From Bacteroidales bacterium (GTDB taxonomy: Bacteria > Bacteroidota > Bacteroidia > Bacteroidales > UBA12077), in contig JAUWQL010000025.1 in NCBI GenBank assembly GCA_030611105.1, positions 1 to 33,187 on the forward strand: 33,187 bases of DNA, written 5' to 3'. Both the position numbers and the translations under genes were made by a program. Every line of letters begins with the position of its first letter. Position 1 is the stretch's first letter. Below are positions 1 to 7,864 of this stretch, piece after piece. The notes below the pieces were generated by a model. The model was not told the origin of the DNA and did not search any database. It worked only from the letters and a program-made list of their open reading frames with translations.

Positions 1-30
1 AGTAAAAAGTAGGTGGGTTGCCCCACCTAC
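1..30 (-). terminator. intrinsic terminator, 9-bp stem with GCAA loop
   Basis: On the minus strand GTAGGTGGG (30-22) pairs perfectly with CCCACCTAC (17-9) around a GNRA-type GCAA loop, followed at once by TTTTT (8-4). There is no T-run on the plus strand side, so the direction is leftward. Confidence 0.8.
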
Positions 31-91
31 ACAAGATGAACATCCGTATAAAGCTTTCGCAGGAAGTCCTCTTTCCATTGATGCAAAAGTA
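1..91 (-). ncRNA. putative small RNA or attenuated leader
   Basis: Read on the minus strand, a TACTTTTG box (84-91) matches the Bacteroidota -7 consensus TAnnTTTG. It predicts a start near position 77. About 45 nt later comes a strong intrinsic terminator (30 down to 1). The predicted transcript is about 75 nt and carries no open frame of note. No clear TTTG -33 box is visible at the usual spacing. I do not recognise an Rfam family. It could be a free sRNA or a leader that terminates before a gene to the left of the window. Confidence 0.45.
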
Positions 92-210
92 CGGAAAAAA
101 GATTAAAATTTATTTGGAATTTTAGATAGTATCTTTAGCCCTGATACGTTAAATTTTTCAACGTTAATTTAAACCAGTATTAATACATTATGGAAATTAC
201 GAGTATGAAA

Positions 211-244
211 TAAAAAATCCCACAGTTAAACTGCAGGATTTATT
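211..244 (-). terminator. terminator of the lemA-TPM operon
   Basis: On the minus strand AAATCC pairs with GGATTT around an inner CAG/CTG stem, followed by a run of six T. It lies about 60 bp beyond the stop of the last TPM gene at 305, as expected for the end of that operon. Confidence 0.7.
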
Positions 245-304
245 TTATCAAAAGATATACTAATAAACTATTTACTCATAAACCAATAACCCAGTAAATT
301 AAAT

Positions 305-1090
305 TTACCAGCTTCCTCCGGCGCCACCGCCACCAAAACCTCCTCCACCGAAGCCGCCAAATCCACCTCCGCCCGAAGAGAAATTACCAAAACTTCCACC
401 GTGACTCCTGCTAGAAGCCATCATACTCATTGCAATCCAGAACGGAACATTATGGCCAACAGAGTAATGACGTGCGCGTCTTGCTCTTCCCACAAAACTA
501 AATATTATTACAATTAGAAAGATTATAATTCCCGGAATAGCCGATGCGGGACTACTGCTTGTAGCTTTGCGATATGCATCGGCTGTGTATTCACCTTTTG
601 TTAATTCAATAATTCTGTTTGTAGCTTCATCAAGGCCTTTATAATACATTCCCTGCTTAAAATACGGGATAATCTCATTGTCAACTATTCGTTTGGTAAT
701 TGCGTCAGGTACAGCACCTTCAACACCATAACCTGTTGCAATAAAAACTTCACCTTTTGAATTCTGATATTTAGGTTTTACAAGAATTAAAATTCCGTTG
801 TTTTTACCTTTTTGTCCAATTCCCCATTTTTCACCTAGCCCAAATGCATAGGAAGCAGGATCATATCCATCCAGGGATTTAACTATAACAATTGCAATTT
901 GAGTAGATGATTGATTATTAAATTGCACTAATTTATTTTCCAAAGCTTGGTTTTCTTGTACACTAAGAAAATTAGTATAATCATTTACTATTCTGGGCGG
1001 ATTTGCTTTTTCAGGAAAATCCTGAGCAACTGCATTTATTGAAATTACAGATAATAATATCAATAATATATGTTTGATTCTTTTTTGCAT
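305..1090 (-). CDS. secreted TPM-domain protein with Gly-rich C-terminus (YgcG family)
   Basis: This is an envelope protein of the TPM (TPM_phosphatase/YgcG) family, 261 aa from the chosen start. Residues 1-22 form a signal peptide ending in VAQ. The TPM domain covers about residues 25-160. A transmembrane segment (IPGIIIFLIVIIFSF) follows near residue 187, and the C-terminus is a glycine-rich tail ending GGAGGSW. This order of domains is typical of the family, whose biochemical role is poorly defined: some members bind metals or show phosphatase activity, and a plant homologue acts in photosystem II repair. An in-frame ATG at 1123 exists but lies inside the upstream gene and precedes the signal peptide. 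I chose the ATG at 1090, which gives a clean signal sequence 7 bp after the upstream stop. It is the last gene of the lemA operon. Confidence 0.85.
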   Translation of the reverse strand: MQKRIKHILLILLSVISINAVAQDFPEKANPPRIVNDYTNFLSVQENQALENKLVQFNNQSSTQIAIVIVKSLDGYDPASYAFGLGEKWGIGQKGKNNGILILVKPKYQNSKGEVFIATGYGVEGAVPDAITKRIVDNEIIPYFKQGMYYKGLDEATNRIIELTKGEYTADAYRKATSSSPASAIPGIIIFLIVIIFSFVGRARRARHYSVGHNVPFWIAMSMMASSRSHGGSFGNFSSGGGGFGGFGGGGFGGGGAGGSW

Positions 1091-1097
1091 AGTAGTA

Positions 1098-1538
1098 TTA
1101 TTTATCGTCAAATGAAATTTCATCAGATAATTCGTTTACATCATCTTTCTGATATGGAAAATGTTCTTTTAAAGCTAATCCGGTCATTTTAATGCCTGTG
1201 CTTAATCCAATATCAAACTCATCCTTTTTAAAATGATTTATTACAGTTTCTTTTATTTCGTCCCAGAAATTATCAGGTGTAACAGCATTGATTCCTGCAT
1301 CGCCTAAAATGGCAAATTTTCGGTCGTTAATAGATAAATAGAAAAGCACCCCATTTCGCAATTCTGTTTTATGAATGGCTAGCTTTTCAAACATATAAGC
1401 AGCACGGTCTAACACATCTTCTTTGCAATCCGATTCGATGTGTACACGTATTTCTCCCGATGTATTTAATTCAGCTTCTTTAATAGCATCGGTTATTAAT
1501 TTCTTTTGTTCTTCGTTAAAAAATTGTGATGATTTCAT
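1098..1538 (-). CDS. TPM-domain protein, short cytoplasmic-type paralogue
   Basis: This 146-aa protein consists almost entirely of one TPM domain. It begins FNEEQKKLITDAIKEAE, and its core contains the typical TSGEIRVHIE strand, the NGVLFYLSINDRKFAILGD segment and an F..G...G C-terminal helix. There is no signal peptide and no transmembrane segment, unlike the neighbouring TPM protein. The middle position in a lemA - TPM - TPM operon is a frequent arrangement in Bacteroidota. It starts 10 bp after lemA and ends 7 bp before the secreted TPM gene, so the three are almost certainly co-transcribed. The molecular function is unknown. Confidence 0.85.
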   Translation of the reverse strand: MKSSQFFNEEQKKLITDAIKEAELNTSGEIRVHIESDCKEDVLDRAAYMFEKLAIHKTELRNGVLFYLSINDRKFAILGDAGINAVTPDNFWDEIKETVINHFKKDEFDIGLSTGIKMTGLALKEHFPYQKDDVNELSDEISFDDK

Positions 1539-1548
1539 AAGTTTATGA

Positions 1549-2139
1549 TTAAAATTCTACTTTTGGTACTTCATTTGCATTTTCCTGTGCTTTGAAATAT
1601 GCTTTTTCTTCAAAATTGAAAATATTTGCATATATATTTTTAGGGAACTGCTTTATATAGGTGTTAAATGTCTGAGCGCTGTTATTAAATTTTTGACGCT
1701 CCACAGTTATTCTGTTTTCAGTGCCTTCAAGCTGTGCCTGTAATTCCAGAAAGTTCTGATTTGCTTTTAAATCAGGGTATCGTTCAACAACAACCATTAG
1801 TTTTGATAAAGCCGAACTTAAACCACTCTGAGCTTGTTGAAAAGCCTGAATACTTGCAGCATTTAAATTACTCGGATCAATTGTTGTTGATGTAGCTTTT
1901 GCCCTTGCTTCAACAACTCCGGTTAAAGTTTCCTGCTCATGTGCCGCATAACCTTTAACTGTATTAACCAGATTAGGTATTAGATCTGCGCGACGTTGAT
2001 ATACATTTTCAACTTGAGCCCATTGCGAAACAACAGCTTCGTCCATAGCTACCATTTTGTTATAAGTCCCTTTAACTGACGAATAAATAAAGATTGCTAT
2101 TACAGCAATTACAATTATTATAATCCACGATTTTTTCAT
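1549..2139 (-). CDS. lemA: LemA family protein
   Basis: This 196-aa protein has one N-terminal transmembrane helix (residues 4-20) followed by a long helical domain. It carries the LemA hallmark block QVENVYQRRADLIPNLVNTV at about residues 42-61 and, later, a LEGTENRITVERQKFN helix. LemA proteins are membrane-anchored helical bundles of uncertain function. Association with TPM proteins is common and suggests a shared envelope role. It is the first gene of the operon, with a good promoter about 30 bp upstream (2170-2200). Length and motifs are normal for the family. Confidence 0.92.
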   Translation of the reverse strand: MKKSWIIIIVIAVIAIFIYSSVKGTYNKMVAMDEAVVSQWAQVENVYQRRADLIPNLVNTVKGYAAHEQETLTGVVEARAKATSTTIDPSNLNAASIQAFQQAQSGLSSALSKLMVVVERYPDLKANQNFLELQAQLEGTENRITVERQKFNNSAQTFNTYIKQFPKNIYANIFNFEEKAYFKAQENANEVPKVEF

Positions 2140-2169
2140 TTTTTAAAGATTTTAAGATTTACGATTCTT

Positions 2170-2200
2170 CAAATTTAATTATATATCAGCTTGCATCAAA
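2170..2200 (-). promoter_or_regulatory. Bacteroidota-type promoter for lemA operon
   Basis: On the minus strand a TTTG -33 box (2200-2197) is followed by a 19-bp spacer and TAAATTTG (2177-2170), matching TTTG-N17-23-TAnnTTTG exactly. The predicted start near 2163 gives a leader of about 24 nt before the lemA ATG at 2139. Confidence 0.75.
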
Positions 2201-2419
2201 TAGTATGCTAATATAAATATTCAGAAATTATGTCAGTAATAAATGTCATATAATGATTTTTATCTTTCTTAATAAACTCATAATTTGTATTTTTGGCATT
2301 GTTTTAATTATAGCAGAACCTGATAAATTATGAACCGGACAAATTGCTATTCTCTTTTAACCGATAATATCTTAAGGATAAGATATCCATAGTTAAGGGT
2401 GCCCAAAAAGTTATTATCT
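2201..2419. other. intergenic region upstream of hutU with a short inverted repeat
   Basis: No gene is seen here. A perfect 8-bp inverted repeat, ATATCTTA / TAAGATAT with loop AGGA, lies at 2367-2386 and could be an operator. A TATTTTTG -7-like box (2288-2295, plus strand) has no matching -33 box. If it is used, hutU would have a leader of about 300 nt that contains the palindromic element at 2420-2515. Confidence 0.35.
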
Positions 2420-2515
2420 GTCATCCCCTCCCGGATAGTTATCGGGATGATTGGGGATCTCATAATTTATCTCTTTAATAGTTAATTAAGAGATTCCCTT
2501 TTTCAAGGGAATGAC
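2420..2515. repeat. REPIN-like composite palindrome A
   Basis: The element starts with GTCATCCC and ends with GGAATGAC. The left half is a palindrome with core CCCGGATAGTTATCGGGA that runs to GGGGATCTC. The right half, read in reverse, is GTCATTCCC ... GGGAATCTCT. Two related palindromes thus sit in inverted order around an AT-rich spacer. The same plan occurs at 4610-4673. Confidence 0.6.
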
Positions 2516-2594
2516 AATTCAAGACTTTTTGATTAGCTTTTAATTAAATTATTAAAGTATCATTTTCAATTTAATCATCAAAAAATATAATATA

Positions 2595-4601
2595 ATGACA
2601 AGAGAAGAATTTCAAAAAGTAGTTTTACAAGGGATTCCTAAAGAATTGCCTTCTCCGAAACCATACGACCCGGAAATTAGCCATGCTCCAAAACGTAAAG
2701 AGATTTTAACAATAATTGAAAAGAAACTTGCCGTAAAAAATGCTTTGCGATATTTCGATAAAAAGCATCACGAAGTATTAGCTAAGGAATTTGCTGAGGA
2801 ACTGGAAATGTATGGTAGAATTTATATGTATCGTTTCCGTCCTGATTATAAAATTTATTCCCGTTCAATTGATGATTTCCCTGCAAAATCACGTCAGGCT
2901 CAGGCTATCATGTTAATGTTAAGTAATAATCTGGATTATGCTGTAGCACAGCATCCTCATGAGTTAATTACTTATGGTGGTAACGGAGCTGTTTTCCAGA
3001 ACTGGGCACAGTATTTACTTACAATGAAATATTTGGCTGAAATGACTGATGAACAAACACTGGTTCTTTATTCCGGTCATCCAATGGGAATATTTCCATC
3101 ACATAAAGATGCCCCAAGAGTTGTTGTGTCAAACGGTATGATGATTTCAAATTATTCTAAACCGGACGATTGGGAGAAGTTTAATGCTTTAGGCGTTACA
3201 CAGTACGGTCAAATGACAGCTGGTTCATTTATGTATATCGGGCCACAAGGAATTGTGCATGGTACAACTATTACTTTATTAAATGCAAGTAGAAAAATTG
3301 CTAAATCGGGTGAAGGACCGGAAGGAAAAATATTTGTTACTTCAGGCTTAGGAGGTATGAGTGGTGCTCAACCTAAAGCAGGAAATATTGCGGGTATTGT
3401 TAGTATTACTGCTGAAATAAATCCAAAAGCTGCGTATAAACGCCAGGAGCAGGGCTGGGTTGACGAAGTTATTGAAGATGTTGATAAAACTATTGATACC
3501 GCCCTTGAGTATAGCGAAAAGAAAGTAGCTTATTCAATAGCTTATTTAGGAAATATTGTTGATTTATGGGAGAGATTGGCAGAACGTAAAGTTTATATTC
3601 ATTTAGGATCTGATCAAACTTCATTACATAATCCGTGGGCCGGAGGATATTATCCCGCCGGATTAACTTACGAAGAATCGAATAAAATGATGGTTGAAAA
3701 TCCTGAAGGATTTAAAACCCATGTTCATAATTCACTAAAAAGGCAAGTTACAGCAATTAATAAATTAGCTGAAATAGGAATGTATTTTTTCGATTATGGA
3801 AATGCTTTTTTATTGGAGTCAAGTCGTGCCGGTGCCGATGTAATGAAAGAAGATGGTAATTTCAAGTATTCATCGTATGTTCAGGATATTATGGGGCCAA
3901 TGTGTTTCGATTATGGTTTTGGACCATTTCGTTGGGTTTGTACATCATCAAAACCTGAAGATCTGGATTTAACAGACCAGATTGCAATAGATGTTTTGGA
4001 GGAAATAGCGAAAACTGCTCCTATTGAAATATCTCAGCAGATGAAAGATAATATTAGATGGATTAGCGAAGCCAAGAAAAACAAATTGGTAGTAGGTTCG
4101 CAAGCACGTATTTTATATGCCGATTGCGAAGGCCGAACAAAAATTGCAGCAGCATTTAACAAGGCTGTGAAAGATGGAAGACTGTCTGCTCCGGTTGTTC
4201 TGGGTCGTGATCATCATGATACTTCCGGAACTGATTCACCTTTCCGCGAAACTTCAAATATTTATGATGGCTCACAATTTACAGCCGATATGGCAATTCA
4301 AAACGTAATTGGTGACTCATTTCGTGGTGCTACATGGGTTTCAATACACAATGGAGGAGGAGTTGGATGGGGCGAAGTAATTAATGGAGGTTTTGGAATG
4401 GTGCTGGATGGAAGTGAAGATGCCGACCGACGATTACGAATGATGTTACACTGGGATGTAAACAATGGTATTGCCCGCCGAAGTTGGGCTAGAAACGATG
4501 GTGCATTATTTGCTGTTAAACGCGAAATGGAACGTACTCCCGATTTAAAAGTTACCCTTGCAAATATTGCCGACGATGAATTGATTGATAGATTATTTTA
4601 A
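2595..4601 (+). CDS. hutU: urocanate hydratase (urocanase), long form
   Basis: Urocanase adds water to urocanate, giving 4-imidazolone-5-propionate, the second step of histidine breakdown in the cytoplasm, with tightly bound NAD+ as electrophile. Visible blocks include YGGNGAVFQNWAQYLLTMKY (residues 127-146), LYSGHPMG, TSGLGGMSGAQPKA, FDYGFGPFRWV and HNGGGVGWGEVINGG. At 668 aa it exceeds the roughly 555-aa Pseudomonas type and resembles the longer form found in animals and many Bacteroidota. In the short form an active-site cysteine lies in FQGLPARICW; the aligned stretch here reads VVGSQARILY, with Leu507 at the cysteine position and a Cys at 511. No hutH, hutI or ftcD lies nearby. Palindromic repeats flank the gene on both sides and a terminator follows. 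Confidence 0.95.
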   Translation: MTREEFQKVVLQGIPKELPSPKPYDPEISHAPKRKEILTIIEKKLAVKNALRYFDKKHHEVLAKEFAEELEMYGRIYMYRFRPDYKIYSRSIDDFPAKSRQAQAIMLMLSNNLDYAVAQHPHELITYGGNGAVFQNWAQYLLTMKYLAEMTDEQTLVLYSGHPMGIFPSHKDAPRVVVSNGMMISNYSKPDDWEKFNALGVTQYGQMTAGSFMYIGPQGIVHGTTITLLNASRKIAKSGEGPEGKIFVTSGLGGMSGAQPKAGNIAGIVSITAEINPKAAYKRQEQGWVDEVIEDVDKTIDTALEYSEKKVAYSIAYLGNIVDLWERLAERKVYIHLGSDQTSLHNPWAGGYYPAGLTYEESNKMMVENPEGFKTHVHNSLKRQVTAINKLAEIGMYFFDYGNAFLLESSRAGADVMKEDGNFKYSSYVQDIMGPMCFDYGFGPFRWVCTSSKPEDLDLTDQIAIDVLEEIAKTAPIEISQQMKDNIRWISEAKKNKLVVGSQARILYADCEGRTKIAAAFNKAVKDGRLSAPVVLGRDHHDTSGTDSPFRETSNIYDGSQFTADMAIQNVIGDSFRGATWVSIHNGGGVGWGEVINGGFGMVLDGSEDADRRLRMMLHWDVNNGIARRSWARNDGALFAVKREMERTPDLKVTLANIADDELIDRLF

Positions 4602-4609
4602 AAATGATG

Positions 4610-4673
4610 GTCATTCCTGCGTAGGCAGGAATCTATTTTGAAAAAGAGATTCCTGCTCTTCGGCCGGAATGAC
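4610..4673. repeat. REPIN-like composite palindrome B
   Basis: The element begins GTCATTCC and ends GGAATGAC, an 8-bp terminal inverted repeat. Left unit: GTCATTCCTGC, a short loop, then GCAGGAATCT. Right unit, reversed: GTCATTCCGGCC, then GCAGGAATCTCT. Two hairpin units are therefore arranged head to head around a short AT-rich spacer. It starts 8 bp after the hutU stop codon. Confidence 0.65.
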
Positions 4674-4689
4674 ATAGTAAATTAACATT

Positions 4690-4720
4690 GAGCCTTGAAT
4701 TAAATTTCAGGGCTTTTTTG
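4690..4720 (+). terminator. intrinsic terminator of hutU
   Basis: AGCCTTGAA (4691-4699) pairs with TTCAGGGCT (4706-4714), with one G-U pair, followed by a run of six T ending at 4719. It lies after repeat B and before the end of the convergent mlaD-like gene. Confidence 0.75.
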
Positions 4721-4740
4721 TTCTTAACAAAGATTTCTTC

Positions 4741-5796
4741 TTACTTTTCCTTTTTCGAAAATAGCCTGATTAACCAATTTCTTTTAACAACGTTTGCTGC
4801 TTCTTCTACTTCTTTTGCACTTTTGTTTACATTTTGTACAGCAATTTCAATACTGTCAGCAAAAGCGGTATCATAAATCAAACGTGCAATTAATCCCTGA
4901 CCTTCATTTATTTCATTTGTAATTTTTACAAGATTATCAGATAATATTTTGGCTTTTTCAGTTGTGTAATCCAGATTTTTACCTACTCTGCTTAGTCCGG
5001 AAGTAAAAGTTGTATCAGTGAATATTTCACCAAATAATCCCTGCCCACGATTTATCTGTTCAGTAATTTCAACCAGATTTTGTGTTGATTTTTGCAGATT
5101 TCCTCCGGTTAAAAATAATTGGTTTGCCAAAACGGTATCTGATAAAAGCATTCCAATGGTTCCTTCTTCCTTAGAAATCTTATCTGTAATATCTGCAAAG
5201 TTATTTGTAAGTTTAGCCGTATTTTTGCCAATTCGACTAAGATTATTTGAGAATGAAGTATCGGCAAATAATTTCCCGAAAGCACCTTCGCCGCGATTAA
5301 TTTTATCAGTAATTTCTGCCACGTTTTTAGTAATTATGGCAGTGTTTATACTCGATGTATTTAACTGTCGAAGAATTTTGTCTATTTGAACAACTTCAAT
5401 TGTTTCAAGAATATCTCCTTCTTCAATAATATCAACATTAATGCTCCCAGTGTAAATGTTAACTATCTTATTCCCCATTAAACCCTCTGATCCAATCTCC
5501 ATTTTAGAATCTTTTCGAATAAATTGCCTTACATTTTCCTGAATTGATATATCTACTCTAACCAGGGAATCATTAATTATTTGAACTTTAGAAACAGTTC
5601 CCACGTTTATACCTGAAAAACGTGCGTTATTTCCTACTTTCAGTCCGCTTATATCAGTAAAAATACCGCTTATCTGGATTTTTTTACTAAAGATATTAAT
5701 TTGGCTTCCTATGTAATAAATACCAAGGATAAATAATAAAACTCCAATTGCAACAAAGAAACCAAGCCTGATATTATGTTTTTTGGTGTCACGCAT
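4741..5796 (-). CDS. MCE/MlaD family protein
   Basis: This is the substrate-binding component of an Mla-type ABC transporter that moves phospholipids between membranes. It is 351 aa. One N-terminal transmembrane helix (about residues 12-30) anchors it in the inner membrane, and an MCE domain follows at about residues 39-117, including FTDISGLKVGNNARFSGINVG. Residues 160-330 carry four repeats centred on [NS]-x-x-[EQ]-G-x(7)-[DS]-T, starting at 167, 208, 249 and 297, i.e. 41, 41 and 48 residues apart. They lie in long amphipathic helices likely to extend into the periplasm. The protein is well beyond the roughly 180-aa E. coli MlaD. It is the third gene of the operon, 11 bp after the ATPase gene. 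Confidence 0.9.
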   Translation of the reverse strand: MRDTKKHNIRLGFFVAIGVLLFILGIYYIGSQINIFSKKIQISGIFTDISGLKVGNNARFSGINVGTVSKVQIINDSLVRVDISIQENVRQFIRKDSKMEIGSEGLMGNKIVNIYTGSINVDIIEEGDILETIEVVQIDKILRQLNTSSINTAIITKNVAEITDKINRGEGAFGKLFADTSFSNNLSRIGKNTAKLTNNFADITDKISKEEGTIGMLLSDTVLANQLFLTGGNLQKSTQNLVEITEQINRGQGLFGEIFTDTTFTSGLSRVGKNLDYTTEKAKILSDNLVKITNEINEGQGLIARLIYDTAFADSIEIAVQNVNKSAKEVEEAANVVKRNWLIRLFSKKEK

Positions 5797-5807
5797 AACT
5801 CTTAATT

Positions 5808-6590
5808 TTAATCAATTTTAAAATATGAACGAACCCATTCATCATCAGAACTTTTAAGCTCATCGAAAGTGCCTTCGGTACGAATTATTCCTTCGTGTAA
5901 AATCATCATCCTGTCTGATGTGATTTTTGAACAATTCAGATCATGAGATATTATTATTGATGACGCGTTATATTTATTTTGTATTTTAAGAATCAAGTTA
6001 CTAATTTCTCTTGATGTTAATGGATCTAAACCCGTTGTTGGTTCGTCGTAAAGAATAATTTCAGGTTTTAATATCAATGTTCTTGCTACGCCAATGCGTT
6101 TTTTCATTCCGCCTGAAAGTTCAGATGGCATTTTGTCAATAGCATCAACTAATCCGACATTTTCTAAAGTATCAACAATAAGTTCTTCAATAACATATGG
6201 ATCGGTAATGGTTTTGTTTCTACGTAAGGGAAATTCAAGATTTTCTCTAACTGTCATCGAATCATACAGTGCATTTCCCTGAAAGATAAATCCCACTCTT
6301 GTTCTTAGTACATTAAGCTCTCGCGGGTTCATTTCAGCTACTTCTTTTCCGAAAACTTTAAGCGAACCCGCATCAGGATAAATTAAACCGACAATACATT
6401 TTATAAGTACAGATTTTCCTATTCCGGATTTTCCTAAAATAACTAAATTTTCACCTTCCCGAACGGTCAGATTAATGTCTTTCAATACATTATTTCCATT
6501 GAAAGATTTTTTCAGATGTTCAATTTGAATAACAATTTTATGATTGTTGATCATACTATTACTGATAATATTTTCTTTTTGCTCAAGCAT
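5808..6590 (-). CDS. ABC transporter ATPase, MlaF type
   Basis: This cytoplasmic ATPase powers the Mla-type lipid transporter encoded with it. From the chosen start it is 260 aa. Visible motifs are Walker A GKSGIGKS (residues 53-60), Q-loop FIFQG (101-105), signature LSGGMKKR (158-165), Walker B IILYDEP with D182 and E183, and switch histidine in IIISHD. The frame extends upstream to a TTG at 6635 and an ATG at 6608, but both overlap the permease gene. The ATG at 6590 begins one base after the permease stop and is preferred; an ATG at 6554 is also possible. The gene order permease - ATPase - MCE is the usual one in this phylum. Confidence 0.92.
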   Translation of the reverse strand: MLEQKENIISNSMINNHKIVIQIEHLKKSFNGNNVLKDINLTVREGENLVILGKSGIGKSVLIKCIVGLIYPDAGSLKVFGKEVAEMNPRELNVLRTRVGFIFQGNALYDSMTVRENLEFPLRRNKTITDPYVIEELIVDTLENVGLVDAIDKMPSELSGGMKKRIGVARTLILKPEIILYDEPTTGLDPLTSREISNLILKIQNKYNASSIIISHDLNCSKITSDRMMILHEGIIRTEGTFDELKSSDDEWVRSYFKID

Positions 6591-6591
6591 T

Positions 6592-7434
6592 TTAAATCGA
6601 GAAAACATGAAATACTTCTGATAACTGAACAGCAATTAAATCAATAATAAAAATTACCAAAGATGAAATAACTACTGCTGAATTTGCAGCCTTGCCAACA
6701 CCTTCAGTGCCATTTTCAGAGAAATAACCTTTATAGCAACTAATAATACCTATAGCAAAACCAAAAAAGAATGTTTTAATAGTTGCCGGAATCAGGTCGT
6801 AATAATGTAAAGAGTCAAAAGCCTGGTTTATAAATAATGGAAACGAAATGAAACCATGCATGTTTACTGCAATATAAGAGCCAAAGAAAGATATGGCATC
6901 AGAGTAAAAAACCAATATTGGAATCATAAATGTTGTTGCAATTACGCGGGTTACAACAAGGTATTTCATTGGATTTGTGCCTGATACTTCCATTGCATCA
7001 ATTTGTTCGGTAACACGCATTGAGCCAAGCTCGGCGCCTATCCCCGAACCAATTTTGCCTGCACAAATCAAAGCTGTAATTACAGGGCCTATCTCACGTA
7101 CGATGGATACAGAAACCATTCCCGGCAACCATGATTCAGCTCCAAACTCTGCCATAACAGGCCTTGATTGCAAGGTAAGTACAAGCCCCATAATAAATGC
7201 GGTTATTCCAATTAACGGAAGAGTACTTAATCCAATACTGTATGTTTGTTTTAGTAATTCTTTATGTTCGTATGGTGGACGAAATAATTCACGAAAAAAG
7301 TTACCGGTAAACCGGCTTAACCCACCAATCTCATTTAAAAAACTTTCAACATTTTTAAATCGGGAAAGATCAAATTCGTTATGATTTGATTTTGGTGCTT
7401 CATTTCTAAATATTTTTTTAATATTTAGGTTCAT
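6592..7434 (-). CDS. MlaE-type ABC transporter permease
   Basis: This is the inner-membrane permease of the MlaE (DUF140) family, which forms a dimer with the MlaF ATPase and passes phospholipids to or from the MCE ring. It is 280 aa from the ATG at 7434; the frame can be extended two codons to a GTG at 7440. The first 60 residues are polar and amphipathic. Then follow about five hydrophobic segments with the family core LPLIGITAFIMGLVLTLQ, SIVREIGPVITALICAGKIGSG (the conserved EIGPV block) and AELGSMRVTEQIDAMEV, which lies by the coupling helix. It is the first gene of the operon. No clear consensus promoter was found in the 97 bp upstream. Confidence 0.92.
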   Translation of the reverse strand: MNLNIKKIFRNEAPKSNHNEFDLSRFKNVESFLNEIGGLSRFTGNFFRELFRPPYEHKELLKQTYSIGLSTLPLIGITAFIMGLVLTLQSRPVMAEFGAESWLPGMVSVSIVREIGPVITALICAGKIGSGIGAELGSMRVTEQIDAMEVSGTNPMKYLVVTRVIATTFMIPILVFYSDAISFFGSYIAVNMHGFISFPLFINQAFDSLHYYDLIPATIKTFFFGFAIGIISCYKGYFSENGTEGVGKAANSAVVISSLVIFIIDLIAVQLSEVFHVFSI

Positions 7435-7531
7435 AATCACTTTTTATTTGAACAAATAAAAAGGTAAGATACAAATTATTCATTGAAAAAATCTTTAAAT
7501 GAATGCAAAATTTGTTGAGAATTACCAAAAT

Positions 7532-7864
7532 CTAATTAAACATTAAATTGTATGGACGATCTATTTCTTTTCTAAGCTCTTCAATTCCGATATTCCTGCT
7601 TTTACGTAAAAATTCTTTTTTGTCGAAGAAAATTAAAATGCTTGGAACTGTAAAGATTGAATTCTGAGCAGCAATTTCAGGATAAAGTACTGTATCGGAA
7701 TAAAACATTTCAATATTTGGGAATTCTGTTTGTAGCAAATTATGAATTTTAGGTTTCAATACTTTACATACATTGCATTTCTCGTGCGAAAAATAAATTA
7801 AAGCTCCGGGAGTATTTTCTATAGTATCATTAAATTCTTCAATTGAGGTAATCGTATTAAGCAT
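7532..7864 (-). CDS. thioredoxin family protein
   Basis: This is a 110-aa thioredoxin-fold protein without a signal peptide, so it probably acts in the cytoplasm. The active-site pair is C30-N-V-C33 in HEKCNVCKVLKPKI, rather than the WCGPC of classical thioredoxin, and the preceding strand is ALIYFSH. The cis-proline region is VPSILIFFDKKE. Such small divergent thioredoxins are common in Bacteroidota and their partners are unknown. Its start codon overlaps the stop of the upstream CoA-binding gene by one base, so the two form a translationally coupled pair. Confidence 0.85.
   Translation of the reverse strand: MLNTITSIEEFNDTIENTPGALIYFSHEKCNVCKVLKPKIHNLLQTEFPNIEMFYSDTVLYPEIAAQNSIFTVPSILIFFDKKEFLRKSRNIGIEELRKEIDRPYNLMFN

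Noticed and set aside
2420-4673. Composite transposon carrying hutU
   Set aside because: No transposase and no target-site duplication visible; the flanking elements are short palindromic doublets, not insertion sequences.
5018-5389. Plus-strand open frame of 123 codons inside the mlaD-like gene
   Set aside because: It is antisense to a clear MCE protein and its translation is serine/proline/phenylalanine-rich without a domain; a coding shadow of the repeats.
6591-6635. Longer N-terminus for the MlaF-type ATPase from TTG 6635 or ATG 6608
   Set aside because: It would overlap the permease gene; the ATG at 6590 follows the permease stop by one base and leaves a full ABC domain.
6977-7384. Plus-strand open frame of 135 codons opposite mlaE
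   Set aside because: Antisense to a well-conserved permease, no promoter or recognisable motif.
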